Shown: one piece after another, positions 16,786-25,093 of the stretch
Position numbering within the stretch: the stretch's first letter is position 1
Layout: every line of letters starts with the position of its first letter
Program-made: the position numbers and the translations under genes
NCBI RefSeq assembly: GCF_009193185.1
Contig: NZ_VUKF01000004.1
Span: forward strand, 96,455 to 160,454
Source: Georgenia thermotolerans
GTDB lineage: Bacteria; Actinomycetota; Actinomycetes; Actinomycetales; Actinomycetaceae
Direction: 5' to 3'
Length of the DNA stretch: 64,000 nt
The notes under the pieces: model-generated
Seen by the model: the letters and a program-made list of their open reading frames with translations, nothing else
Told to the model about the DNA's origin: nothing
Database searches by the model: none

Positions 16786-17511
16786 ATGAGCGCCGGGCCG
16801 GGAAAGGTGCGCCAGGCGAGCGCGCCGGCGTCGCAGACGCTGAGCCGGGGCATCCGCGTGCTCGAGCTGCTTGCCGACGGGCGCGAGCCGCTGACGATCG
16901 ACGAGCTCGCCGAGCGCCTGGGCGTCCATCGCTCCATCGCCTACCGGCTGGTGCGCACGCTCGAGGACCACGGCCTGGTCACCCGCGACCAGGCGGGTCG
17001 GGTCGCGCTGGGTGCGCGGATGGCGTCGCTCGCCGCCGGGGTGGCCCCCGACCTCCAGGCCGAGGCCCTGCCCGAGCTCACCGCGGTCGCCAACGAGCTC
17101 GGCATGACGTGCTTCCTGGCCGTGCTCGACCACGACGAGTGCGTCACCCTCGTCAGCGTCGAGCCGCGGCACGCGGTGGCCTCGGTGGCGCAGCGGCCGG
17201 GGACGCGGCACCCCGTGAGCGTCGGGGCGCCCGGCAAGGCGATCCTCGCGGCGCTCCCCCAGTCCGAGTGGCCGTCCGGGGTCTCCGCCCAGCTCGCCGC
17301 CGAGGTGGCCGCGGCGGGCCCCCGGGGCTACGCGCAGAGCCACGACGAGGTCATCCCCAGCGTGAAGTCGGTCGCGGTGCCCCTGCGGCTGCGCGGGCGC
17401 TCCCCCTCCGCCGTCGCGGTCGTCTACGTCGCCAGCGGCACCGAGCCGGCGGCGATCGGGGCACGGCTCGCGGCGAGCGCGACGTCGATCCGCGAGGCGC
17501 TGGGCGACTGA
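16786..17511 (+). CDS. IclR-family transcriptional regulator
   Basis: A 241-residue regulator: N-terminal winged helix-turn-helix at about 18-80 (SRGIRVLELLADG, then LTIDELAERLGVHRSIAYRLV) and the IclR effector domain at about 90-238, with the GAPGKAILAAL element. IclR proteins commonly activate or repress aromatic-acid catabolism and bind the substrate or a ring intermediate. Divergence from the FAD hydroxylase, with a clear palindrome between, suggests that it controls the hydroxylase-SSADH operon. It converges with the MHS transporter across a strong hairpin. Confidence 0.9.
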   Translation: MSAGPGKVRQASAPASQTLSRGIRVLELLADGREPLTIDELAERLGVHRSIAYRLVRTLEDHGLVTRDQAGRVALGARMASLAAGVAPDLQAEALPELTAVANELGMTCFLAVLDHDECVTLVSVEPRHAVASVAQRPGTRHPVSVGAPGKAILAALPQSEWPSGVSAQLAAEVAAAGPRGYAQSHDEVIPSVKSVAVPLRLRGRSPSAVAVVYVASGTEPAAIGARLAASATSIREALGD

Positions 17512-17577
17512 CGGCGGCCGGGACCGGCCCGAGAGTCAGGGCGCGCGCCACGCCGGCACGATCCGGCGCCGGACGAA

Positions 17578-17615
17578 CGACAGGGGCGGGGCCGACGTCG
17601 GCCCCGCCCCTGTCG
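17578..17615. terminator. Perfect 19-bp palindrome, bidirectional terminator
   Basis: CGACAGGGGCGGGGCCGAC is followed without any gap by its exact complement, giving a 38-bp perfect palindrome between the convergent iclR and transporter genes. The arms can extend outward through CGAA/TTCG. Confidence 0.75.
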
Positions 17616-17630
17616 CGGTTCGTCGGAGGA

Positions 17631-19031
17631 TCAGGCCTGCGCGAGCCCGCGGATCGGGCTGACCTGCTGCTCCGCCTCGTGGTCGGGCCCGAGCGGGATG
17701 CCCGAGCGGTCACGCAGCAGCAGCGTGGCGAGGAGGCCGACGATCGTCATCGCGGCGAGGTACGTCGTCACGCCCGCGGTCCCGCCCGTCGCCTTGACGA
17801 TGGCCGTCGCGATCATCGGCGCGAAGGCGCCGCCGAGGATCGCACCGATGGCGTAGGAGACCGACACGCCGGAGAACCGGATCGAGGCCGGGAAGAGCTC
17901 CGAGTAGAGCGCCGCCTGCGGGCCGTAGGTGAAGCCCAGGCCGATCGTGAGCAGGGCGAGGCCCGCGAACAGCAGCGCCACGTTGCCGGTGTTGACCAGC
18001 GGGAACAGGGCGAAGACCCCGCCGAGCTGCATCGCCCAGCCGAGGACGTAGGTCGTGCGCCGCCCCAGGTAGTCCGAGGCCCAGCCGGCGACGATCGTCG
18101 AGAGCAGCCACGTGACGGCGGAGCCGGTCACCGCCCACAGCACCGGGCTGCGGTCGAGCGCGAGCGGCCCGTCGGGGTTGGTCGCGTAGTTCTGGATGTA
18201 TCCACCGGTCGTCATGTAGCCGACCGCGTTGTTGCCGGCGAAGACGAGCGCGGTGACGATGACCAGCACCGTGTGCTTGCGGAAGAGCCGCAGGATCGGC
18301 ATCTGCGCCTCCTGCTTGCGCTCGGCCAGCTCGGCGAAGACCGGGCTCTCCTCGACCTTCCGGCGCACGTAGTACCCGACGAGGATGAGGACGACGCTGA
18401 GCAGGAACGGCACGCGCCAGCCCCACTGGATGAAGGCGTCGCCGGGGGCGATCATCGCCATGAGGGCCATGACGCCGGAGGCGAGCAGCAGCCCCAGCGG
18501 GACACCGGTCTGCGGGCCCGCGCCGAACAGGCCGCGCTTCTTGTCCGGGGCGTGCTCGACGGCCATGAGGACCGCACCGCCCCACTCGCCGCCGGCGGAG
18601 ATGCCCTGGACGATCCGCAGGAGGATGAGCAGGGTCGGCGCCGCCACCCCGATCGCCGCGTAGGTCGGCAGCACGCCGATGAGGGCGGTGGCCGCGCCCA
18701 TCATGATCAGGGTGACCATGAGGACGAGCTTGCGGCCGTACTTGTCGCCGAGGTGGCCCGCCAGGAACGCGCCGAAGGGGCGGAAGAGGAAGCTCACGCC
18801 GACGGTGGCGAACGAGAGCAGCACGCTGTTCTCCCCGAGCCCGGAGAAGAAGGCGGGGCCGAACACGAGCCCGGCGGCGAAGGCGTAAGTGAAGAAGTCG
18901 TACCACTCGACGGTGGTGCCGATGACGGTCGCGAAGACGACCCGCCTGCGGTCCCGCGTCTCGTCGACGGCGGTGAGGGTGGTGGTCCCCGCGGGCGTCG
19001 CGCCCGGGGGAACGGTGGGAGAGGAACTCAT
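17631..19031 (-). CDS. MFS transporter, metabolite:H+ symporter (MHS) family
   Basis: A 466-residue, 12-TM protein. The MHS hallmarks are present: GTTVEWYDFFTYAFAAGLVF at TM1, FLFRPFGAFLAGHLGDKYGRK in loop 2-3, and ISAGGEWGGAVLMAVEH at TM4. The family (ShiA, KgtP, ProP, PcaT-like proteins) imports organic acids with protons. Its place between the two halves of the aromatic island makes it the probable importer of the hydroxyphenylacetate-type substrate. It is divergent from the FAH-RraA gene with 125 bases between, including an AT-rich candidate operator. Confidence 0.9.
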   Translation of the reverse strand: MSSSPTVPPGATPAGTTTLTAVDETRDRRRVVFATVIGTTVEWYDFFTYAFAAGLVFGPAFFSGLGENSVLLSFATVGVSFLFRPFGAFLAGHLGDKYGRKLVLMVTLIMMGAATALIGVLPTYAAIGVAAPTLLILLRIVQGISAGGEWGGAVLMAVEHAPDKKRGLFGAGPQTGVPLGLLLASGVMALMAMIAPGDAFIQWGWRVPFLLSVVLILVGYYVRRKVEESPVFAELAERKQEAQMPILRLFRKHTVLVIVTALVFAGNNAVGYMTTGGYIQNYATNPDGPLALDRSPVLWAVTGSAVTWLLSTIVAGWASDYLGRRTTYVLGWAMQLGGVFALFPLVNTGNVALLFAGLALLTIGLGFTYGPQAALYSELFPASIRFSGVSVSYAIGAILGGAFAPMIATAIVKATGGTAGVTTYLAAMTIVGLLATLLLRDRSGIPLGPDHEAEQQVSPIRGLAQA

Positions 19032-19116
19032 CTCTTGCTGACTCCTGTGTCGATACGACGTCGCTGTCTTCTCGAGACCCGCTGGACGGTTCCAGGCTTG
19101 CCTCGCAGGATGCCAT

Positions 19117-19139
19117 CGTATATGTTTTCAGATACTACG
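19117..19139. promoter_or_regulatory. AT-rich candidate operator/promoter in the transporter / hpa intergenic region
   Basis: CGTAT...ATAC...TACG forms an imperfect inverted repeat (GTAT at 19118-19121, ATAC at 19132-19135) that stands out from its GC-rich surroundings. It ends 17 bases before the FAH-RraA ATG and could be the site of one of the two GntR regulators. No close -35/-10 pair is certain. Confidence 0.45.
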
Positions 19140-19156
19140 CAAGGGCGAGGGAGCTC

Positions 19157-20659
19157 ATGACTGACAACACCCTGATCGCGCAGAGTGCGGACCCCCGGTT
19201 CTCGGCTCTCCCCGGCCGTCCGGGCAAGATCATCGCGATCCATCTCAGCTACGCATCGCGCGCCGACCAGCGGGGCCGCCGCCCGGCGCACCCGTCGTAC
19301 TTCTTCAAGCCGTCGAGCTCGGTCGCGCCGTCCGGCGGGACCATCGAGCGTCCGGCCGGGACCGAGCTGCTGGCCTTCGAGGGCGAGGTCGCGCTCGTCA
19401 TCGGCGCGGCGGCCCGCCGCGTGCCGCTCGCGGACGCGTGGAGCCACGTGGCATGGGTGACGGCGGGGAACGACTTCGGCCTGTACGACCTGCGGTCCAA
19501 CGACAAGGGCTCCAACGTCCGCTCCAAGGGCGGCGACGGGTTCACCCCGATCGGCCGGGCCCTCATCGACGCCCGCACGGTCGACCCGGCCGCGCTGCGG
19601 CTGCGCACCTGGGTCAACGGCGAGCTCCGGCAGGACGACACGACGGCGGGGCTCATCTTCCCCCTCGCCCAGCTCGTCGCCGACCTCTCCCAGCACTTCA
19701 CGCTCGAGCCGGGCGACGTGATCCTCACCGGCACCCCGGCCGGGTCCTCCGTCGTCGTCCCCGGGGACGTCGTCGAGGTCGAGGTGGACGCCCCCGGCGC
19801 GCCCGGGGCCCCGAGCTCGGGCCGGCTCGTCACCACCGTGACGCAGGGCGAGCACGGGTTCGACGACGCGGTGGGCTCGCTGCCCGCGGTCGACGACGTC
19901 CAGCGCGCCGAGGCGTGGGGCTCGCGGGCCGCCGCCGGGCTGGAGCCGGAGGCGGAGCCGTTCCGGCTCACGGCGGCCCTGCGCGACAAGCTCCACCGGG
20001 TCCCGGTGGCCGGGCTGAGCGCGCAGCTGCGCAAGCGGGGCCTCAACAACGTCACCGTCGACGGCGTCCGGCCGATGCACCCCGAGGCCAAGGTCGTCGG
20101 CACCGCCCGCACCCTGCGGTTCGTGCCGAACCGGGAGGACCTGTTCACCAGCCACGGCGGGGGCTACAACGCCCAGAAGCGCGTCTTCGACGCCGTCGGC
20201 GAGGGCGAGGTCATCGTCATCGAGGCTCGCGGCGAGGAGGGGTCGGGCACGCTCGGCGACATCCTGGCGCTGCGGGCGCAGGCGCGCCGCGCCGCCGGCA
20301 TCGTCACCGACGGCGGCGTGCGCGACTACGACGCCGTGGCCGCCGTGGGCATCCCCGTGTACACCAAGGGCGCGCACCCCGCGGTCCTGGGCCGCAAGCA
20401 CGTGCCCTGGGAGGCGGACGTGGCGGTCGGCTGCGGCGGCACCACCGTGCAGCCCGGCGACGTCATCGTCGGCGACCGCGACGGCGTCATCGTCATCCCC
20501 CCGGCCCTCGTCGAGGAGGTCGTCGACGCGGCCCTCGCCCAGGAGGACGAGGACGCCTGGATCGCCGAGCAGGTCACCGCCGGGCACCCGGTCGACGGCC
20601 TCTTCCCCATGAACGCCGAGTGGCGTCAGAGGTACGAGGCATGGCGCGCCAGCCGGTGA
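19157..20659 (+). CDS. Bifunctional fusion: FAH-family isomerase/decarboxylase (HpaG-like) + RraA/HMG-aldolase-like domain
   Basis: A 500-residue fusion. The N-terminal domain (about 20-235) is a fumarylacetoacetate-hydrolase fold with metal ligands E75, E77 and D106 (FEGEVAL, GNDFGLYD) as in HpaG/HpcE. The C-terminal domain (about 270-480) is RraA-like, with GTLGDILALRA at 364-374 and the ligand motif TDGGVRD at 384-390, as in HMG/CHA aldolases that also decarboxylate oxaloacetate. The pathway needs an isomerase and a decarboxylase after HpaE. No separate HpaF is present, so the two domains may cover both steps. It is the first gene of the plus-strand hpa operon and overlaps the GntR gene by 19 bases. 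Confidence 0.88.
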   Translation: MTDNTLIAQSADPRFSALPGRPGKIIAIHLSYASRADQRGRRPAHPSYFFKPSSSVAPSGGTIERPAGTELLAFEGEVALVIGAAARRVPLADAWSHVAWVTAGNDFGLYDLRSNDKGSNVRSKGGDGFTPIGRALIDARTVDPAALRLRTWVNGELRQDDTTAGLIFPLAQLVADLSQHFTLEPGDVILTGTPAGSSVVVPGDVVEVEVDAPGAPGAPSSGRLVTTVTQGEHGFDDAVGSLPAVDDVQRAEAWGSRAAAGLEPEAEPFRLTAALRDKLHRVPVAGLSAQLRKRGLNNVTVDGVRPMHPEAKVVGTARTLRFVPNREDLFTSHGGGYNAQKRVFDAVGEGEVIVIEARGEEGSGTLGDILALRAQARRAAGIVTDGGVRDYDAVAAVGIPVYTKGAHPAVLGRKHVPWEADVAVGCGGTTVQPGDVIVGDRDGVIVIPPALVEEVVDAALAQEDEDAWIAEQVTAGHPVDGLFPMNAEWRQRYEAWRASR

Positions 20660-21408
20660 CGGCCGCCGCCACCGCGGCGGCCCCCGCCTCCTGGAGCAAG
20701 TCGCAGCAGGCCTACCACTGGCTCAAGGAGCGGATCTCCAGCCACGAGTTCACCCCGGGCTACCGCCTGGTGCTGGCCACCATCGCGGCCGAGCTCGGGA
20801 TGAGCGTGGTGCCGGTGCGCGAGGCCATCCGCCAGCTCGAGGCCGAGGGCCTGGTGACCTTCACCCGCAACGTGGGCGCGCAGGTCTCGATGATCGACAA
20901 CGGGCAGTACCGGCACAGCATGGAGGCCCTCGCCATCCTCGAGGGGGCGGCCACCGCCCTCGCGGCCCCCGGGCTGACCGCCGACGACGTCCGCCGGGCG
21001 CGCGAGATCAACGCGCTGATGATCGACACGCTCGACCACTTCGACCCCCGGGCCTTCACGACGCTCAACCAGAAGTTCCACTCCATCCTGTTCGCGCCGT
21101 GCGGGAACCCGCGCATGCTGGAGCTCGTCAACGCCGAGTGGGCACGCCTGGGACACCTGCGCGACTCGACGTTCAGCTTCGTGCCGGGCCGCGCGCAGGA
21201 GTCCGTGCGCGAGCACGAGCGCATCCTGCAGCTCATCGAGGCCGGCGCTCCCCCGGCGGAGATCGAGAGGGCGGCCCGGGGCCACCGCTCGGCCACCCTC
21301 GCCGCCTACCTCAGCCACCAGCACCCCGACGACCACCCCGAGCACCCCGCCGGCACGCCGGGCGACACCGCTCACTCGGCCGCAGCGCCGAGCCGGCCCA
21401 CACCCTGA
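20641..21408 (+). CDS. GntR-family (FCD) regulator 2
   Basis: A 255-residue regulator starting at ATG 20641 inside the end of the preceding gene, so it is translationally coupled. Winged helix at about 18-85 (MSVVPVREAIRQLEAEGLV) and FCD domain at about 90-220 (LNQKFHSILF, HERILQLI). It is a paralogue of the GntR at 12451, with identical stretches around the wing (EAEGLVTFTRNVGA). The C-terminal 30 residues are a low-complexity His/Pro/Ala tail. Being inside the operon, it probably gives feedback control by a pathway intermediate. The AT-rich site at 19117-19139 is one possible target. Confidence 0.9.
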   Translation: MARQPVTAAATAAAPASWSKSQQAYHWLKERISSHEFTPGYRLVLATIAAELGMSVVPVREAIRQLEAEGLVTFTRNVGAQVSMIDNGQYRHSMEALAILEGAATALAAPGLTADDVRRAREINALMIDTLDHFDPRAFTTLNQKFHSILFAPCGNPRMLELVNAEWARLGHLRDSTFSFVPGRAQESVREHERILQLIEAGAPPAEIERAARGHRSATLAAYLSHQHPDDHPEHPAGTPGDTAHSAAAPSRPTP

Positions 21409-21430
21409 CCGCACCCCACCGGAGGCATCC

Positions 21431-22999
21431 ATGAGTGACACCAGGACCGCATCGACCGCGACGGCCGCCCACCACGTGCCGGCCGACCTGCCCGACCGCA
21501 TCCAGCACTACATCGACGGCGAGTTCGTCGACTCCGCCGACGGCGACACGTTCGAGGTGCTCGACCCGGTGTCGAACACCACCTACCTGCGTGCCGCCGC
21601 CGGCAAGAAGGCCGACATCGACCGCGCCGTCGCGGCCGCCCGGCGCGCCTTCGAGGAGGGCCCGTGGCCGCGGCTGCTGCCGCGCGAGCGCTCGCGCGTG
21701 CTGCACCGCATCGCCGACATCGTCGAGTCGCGCGACGCCCGCCTCGCCGAGCTCGAGAGCTTCGACTCCGGCCTCCCGATCACCCAGGCGCTCGGCCAGG
21801 CCCGCCGCGCCGCGGAGAACTTCCGGTTCTTCGCCGACCTGGTCGTGGCGCAGGCCGATGACACCTTCAAGGTGCCCGGCCGCCAGATCAACTACGTCAA
21901 CCGCAAGCCGATCGGCGTCGCCGGGCTCATCACGCCCTGGAACACCCCGTTCATGCTCGAGTCCTGGAAGCTCGGCCCGGCCCTCGCCACCGGCAACACG
22001 GTCGTGCTCAAGCCCGCCGAGTTCACGCCGCTGTCGGCGTCGCTGTGGGCCGGCATCTTCGAGGAGGCGGGCCTGCCGCAGGGCGTCTTCAACCTCGTCA
22101 ACGGGCTCGGCGAGGAGGCCGGCGACGCTCTGGTGAAGCACCCTGACGTGCCGCTCATCTCCTTCACCGGCGAGAGCCGCACCGGGCAGATCATCTTCGC
22201 CAACGCCGCCCCGTACCTCAAGGGCCTGTCGATGGAGCTCGGCGGCAAGTCCCCCGCCGTCGTCTTCGCCGACGCCGACCTCGACGCCGCCATCGACGCG
22301 ACGATCTTCGGGGTGTTCTCCCTCAACGGCGAGCGCTGCACCGCGGGCAGCCGCATCCTCGTCCAGCGCGAGGTGTACGACGAGTTCGTCGAGCGCTACG
22401 CCGCGCAGGCCAAGCGCGTGATCGTGGGCGACCCGCACGACCCCAAGACCGAGGTCGGCGCGCTGGTGCACCCCGAGCACTACGAGAAGGTCATGAGCTA
22501 CATCGAGATCGGCAAGTCCGAGGGACGCCTGGTCGCCGGCGGCGGCCGGCCGGAGGGCTTCCCGACCGGCAACTACGTCGCCCCGACCGTGTTCGCCGAC
22601 GTCGCCCCGGACGCCCGCATCTTCCAGGAGGAGATTTTCGGCCCGGTCGTCGCGATCACGCCGTTCGACACCGACGAGGAGGCGTTGGCCCTCGCCAACG
22701 GCGTCAAGTACGGCCTCGCCGCCTACGTGTGGACCAACGACCTCAAGCGGGCGCACAACTTCGCCCAGTCGATCGAGGCGGGCATGGTGTGGCTGAACAG
22801 CAACAACGTGCGTGACCTGCGCACGCCGTTCGGCGGGGTCAAGGCCTCGGGTCTCGGCCACGAGGGCGGCTACCGCTCGATCGACTTCTACACCGACCAG
22901 CAGGCCGTGCACATCACGCTCGGCAAGGTGCACAACCCCACCTTCGGCAAGGTCGAGACCCACGAGCCGACCGACCTGGACGACCCGGACCCCCGCTGA
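21431..22999 (+). CDS. hpaE: 5-carboxymethyl-2-hydroxymuconate-semialdehyde dehydrogenase
   Basis: A 522-residue aldehyde dehydrogenase; GGAGG lies 5 bases before ATG 21431. Catalytic residues: N171 (TPWN), E269 (MELGGKSP) and nucleophile C303 (NGERCTAGSR). The sequence matches the HpaE/HpcC subfamily, with VNRKPIGVAGLITPWNTP and the ending DFYTDQQAVHITLG. It oxidises the ring-opened semialdehyde produced by HpaD to 5-carboxymethyl-2-hydroxymuconate with NAD+. The order regulator - hpaE - hpaD - hpaH - hpaI makes this assignment firm. Confidence 0.95.
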   Translation: MSDTRTASTATAAHHVPADLPDRIQHYIDGEFVDSADGDTFEVLDPVSNTTYLRAAAGKKADIDRAVAAARRAFEEGPWPRLLPRERSRVLHRIADIVESRDARLAELESFDSGLPITQALGQARRAAENFRFFADLVVAQADDTFKVPGRQINYVNRKPIGVAGLITPWNTPFMLESWKLGPALATGNTVVLKPAEFTPLSASLWAGIFEEAGLPQGVFNLVNGLGEEAGDALVKHPDVPLISFTGESRTGQIIFANAAPYLKGLSMELGGKSPAVVFADADLDAAIDATIFGVFSLNGERCTAGSRILVQREVYDEFVERYAAQAKRVIVGDPHDPKTEVGALVHPEHYEKVMSYIEIGKSEGRLVAGGGRPEGFPTGNYVAPTVFADVAPDARIFQEEIFGPVVAITPFDTDEEALALANGVKYGLAAYVWTNDLKRAHNFAQSIEAGMVWLNSNNVRDLRTPFGGVKASGLGHEGGYRSIDFYTDQQAVHITLGKVHNPTFGKVETHEPTDLDDPDPR

Positions 23000-23005
23000 G
23001 CCGAC

Positions 23006-23039
23006 GCGGGCGCGCCGGGCCCGGCTCGGCGCGCCCCGC
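23006..23039 (+). terminator. Intra-operon hairpin between hpaE and hpaD
   Basis: GCGGGCGCGCC (23006-23016) pairs with GGCGCGCCCCGC (23028-23039) with one bulged C. No T-run follows, so partial termination or mRNA protection rather than a full stop is likely. Confidence 0.45.
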
Positions 23040-23086
23040 ACCCATCAACCCCGATACCCGAACCGCAGAGAAGCAAGGACGCTGAC

Positions 23087-24247
23087 GTGAGCACTCCCCT
23101 CAGCCAGAACTCCCCCGAGCCGGTCGTCACCGCGCAGGACCCGATCCGCACCAGCGACCCCATCCCCACCCCGAAGGCGGCGCCGCCGGACATCCTGCGC
23201 TGCGCTTACATGGAGCTGGTCGTCACCGACCTGCAGGCCTCCCGCAACTTCTACGTCGACGTGCTCGACCTCGTGGTGACCGAGGAGGACGAGGAGACCG
23301 TCTACCTGCGGAGCTTCGAGGAGTTCATCCACCACAACCTCGTGCTGCGCAAGGGCCCGGTCGCCGCGGTCGCCGCGTTCTCCTACCGCGTGCGCACCCC
23401 CGAGGACCTCGACAAGGCGGTGGCCTTCTACACCGAGCTCGGCTGCCGGGTCGAGCGGCGCCCCGAGGGCTTCACCAAGGGCATCGGCGACTCGGTCCGC
23501 GTGGAGGACCCGCTGGGCTTCCCCTACGAGTTCTTTCACGACGTCGAGCACGTCGAGCGGCTCGCGTGGCGCTACGACCTCTACACGCCCGGCGCGCTCG
23601 TCCGCCTGGACCACTTCAACCAGGTCACCCCGGACGTGCCGCGGGCCGTGAAGTACATGGAGGACCTCGGCTTCCGCGTGACCGAGGACATCCAGGACGC
23701 CGAGGGCACCACCTACGCCGCCTGGATGCGCCGCAAGCCCACCGTGCACGACACCGCGATGACCGGCGGCGACGGACCGCGCATGCACCACGTCGCCTTC
23801 GCCACCCACGAGAAGCACAACATCATCGCCATCTGCGACAAGCTGGGCGCGCTGCGCCTGTCGGACCACATCGAGCGCGGCCCCGGCCGCCACGGGGTCT
23901 CCAACGCGTTCTACCTGTACCTGCGCGACCCCGACGGCCACCGCGTGGAGATCTACACGCAGGACTACTACACCGGCGACCCCGACAACCCGGTCGTCAC
24001 GTGGGATGTGCACGACAACCAGCGCCGGGACTGGTGGGGCAGCCCCGTCGTCCCGTCCTGGTACACCGAGGCCTCCCTCGTCCTCGACCTCGACGGCGAG
24101 CCCCAGCCGGTCATCGCCCGCACCGACTCGAGCGAGATGGCCGTGACCATCGGGGCCGACGGCTTCTCCTACACCCGCAAGGGCGACGAGCCCGACGCGC
24201 TGCCCAGCTGGAAGCAGGGCGAGTACAAGCTCGGGCACCAGCTGTGA
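23087..24247 (+). CDS. hpaD: 3,4-dihydroxyphenylacetate (homoprotocatechuate) 2,3-dioxygenase
   Basis: A 386-residue vicinal-oxygen-chelate extradiol dioxygenase of the Brevibacterium HPCD / Arthrobacter MndD type. The metal triad H176 (LDHFNQ), H235 (MHHVAFAT) and E288 (HRVEIYT) has spacings of 59 and 53 residues, identical to H155/H214/E267 of the Brevibacterium enzyme. It opens the aromatic ring next to the diol using Fe(II) or Mn(II) and O2. The N-terminal tail is about 20 residues longer than in those relatives if the GTG at 23087 is the real start. It defines the substrate of the island as homoprotocatechuate. Confidence 0.96.
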   Translation: MSTPLSQNSPEPVVTAQDPIRTSDPIPTPKAAPPDILRCAYMELVVTDLQASRNFYVDVLDLVVTEEDEETVYLRSFEEFIHHNLVLRKGPVAAVAAFSYRVRTPEDLDKAVAFYTELGCRVERRPEGFTKGIGDSVRVEDPLGFPYEFFHDVEHVERLAWRYDLYTPGALVRLDHFNQVTPDVPRAVKYMEDLGFRVTEDIQDAEGTTYAAWMRRKPTVHDTAMTGGDGPRMHHVAFATHEKHNIIAICDKLGALRLSDHIERGPGRHGVSNAFYLYLRDPDGHRVEIYTQDYYTGDPDNPVVTWDVHDNQRRDWWGSPVVPSWYTEASLVLDLDGEPQPVIARTDSSEMAVTIGADGFSYTRKGDEPDALPSWKQGEYKLGHQL

Positions 24248-24307
24248 CCTCACTCTTCCCGCCGCATACGCGCGGACCCGACACGATGGACAGACCAGGA
24301 GGACCGG

Positions 24308-25093
24308 ATGCTCTCGCCTGAGACCATAGCCGCGATCGCCGACGAGCTCGCCGAGGCCGAACGCGACCGCACTGCAGTCCCGCCGCTGAGCGGCCGGCAC
24401 ACCGAGATGACGATCGAGGATGCCTACGCCGTCCAGAACGAGTGGCGTCGCCGAGCGATCGAGGCCGGTCGACGGCCGGTGGGCCGCAAGATCGGGCTGA
24501 CCTCCAAGGTGATGCAGGCGGCGACCGGCATCGACGAGCCGGACTACGGGGCGATCTTCGCCGACATGGTCCTCGAGAACGGTGCGGTCATCGAGCACGC
24601 GAGGTTCTCGACCGTGCGGATCGAGGTCGAGCTCGCCTTCGTGCTCGCCGAGGCGATCGACGGTCCGCACGCGACGGTCTTCGACGTCCTCCGGGCGACC
24701 GAGTACGTCGTGCCGGCGCTGGAGGTCCTCTCCTCGCGCATCGAGCTCCAGAACAAGACGATCGTCGACAACATCAGCGACAACGCCGCCATGGGGGCGA
24801 TGGTCTATGGCGGGAACCCGGTCAAGCCCGGCGAGGTGGACCTGCGCTGGGTCTCGGCGCTGCTGTACCGCAACGAGACGATCGAGGAGTCCGGCGTCGC
24901 CGCGGCCGTGCTCAACCACCCCGCCATGGGCGTCGCGTGGCTGGCGAACAAGCTTGCCCAGCACGGCGACCGGCTCGAGGCCGGCGAAATCGTGCTCGCG
25001 GGCTCGTTCACGCGCCCGATGTGGGTGCACCCGGGCGACACGGTGCTCGCCGACTTCCGAGAGCTGGGGACCGTCTCGTGCCGCTTCGTCTGA
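24308..25093 (+). CDS. hpaH: 2-oxo-hept-4-ene-1,7-dioate hydratase
   Basis: A 261-residue protein with AGGAGG 5 bases before ATG 24308. It belongs to the hydratase/decarboxylase branch of the FAH superfamily (HpaH/HpcG, MhpD relatives): GRKIGLTSKVMQ near 60-71, a metal-binding E-x-E in RIEVELAFVL near 103-112, and LENGAVIEHARF. It adds water to 2-oxohept-4-ene-1,7-dioate to give the 4-hydroxy-2-oxo acid that is cut by HpaI. The following hpaI start lies inside this gene (16-base overlap). Confidence 0.94.
   Translation: MLSPETIAAIADELAEAERDRTAVPPLSGRHTEMTIEDAYAVQNEWRRRAIEAGRRPVGRKIGLTSKVMQAATGIDEPDYGAIFADMVLENGAVIEHARFSTVRIEVELAFVLAEAIDGPHATVFDVLRATEYVVPALEVLSSRIELQNKTIVDNISDNAAMGAMVYGGNPVKPGEVDLRWVSALLYRNETIEESGVAAAVLNHPAMGVAWLANKLAQHGDRLEAGEIVLAGSFTRPMWVHPGDTVLADFRELGTVSCRFV

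Noticed and set aside
17578..17615. Attachment site or recombination core at the perfect 38-bp palindrome
   Set aside because: It lies between two convergent genes with no integrase or duplicated flank nearby; a terminator explains it.
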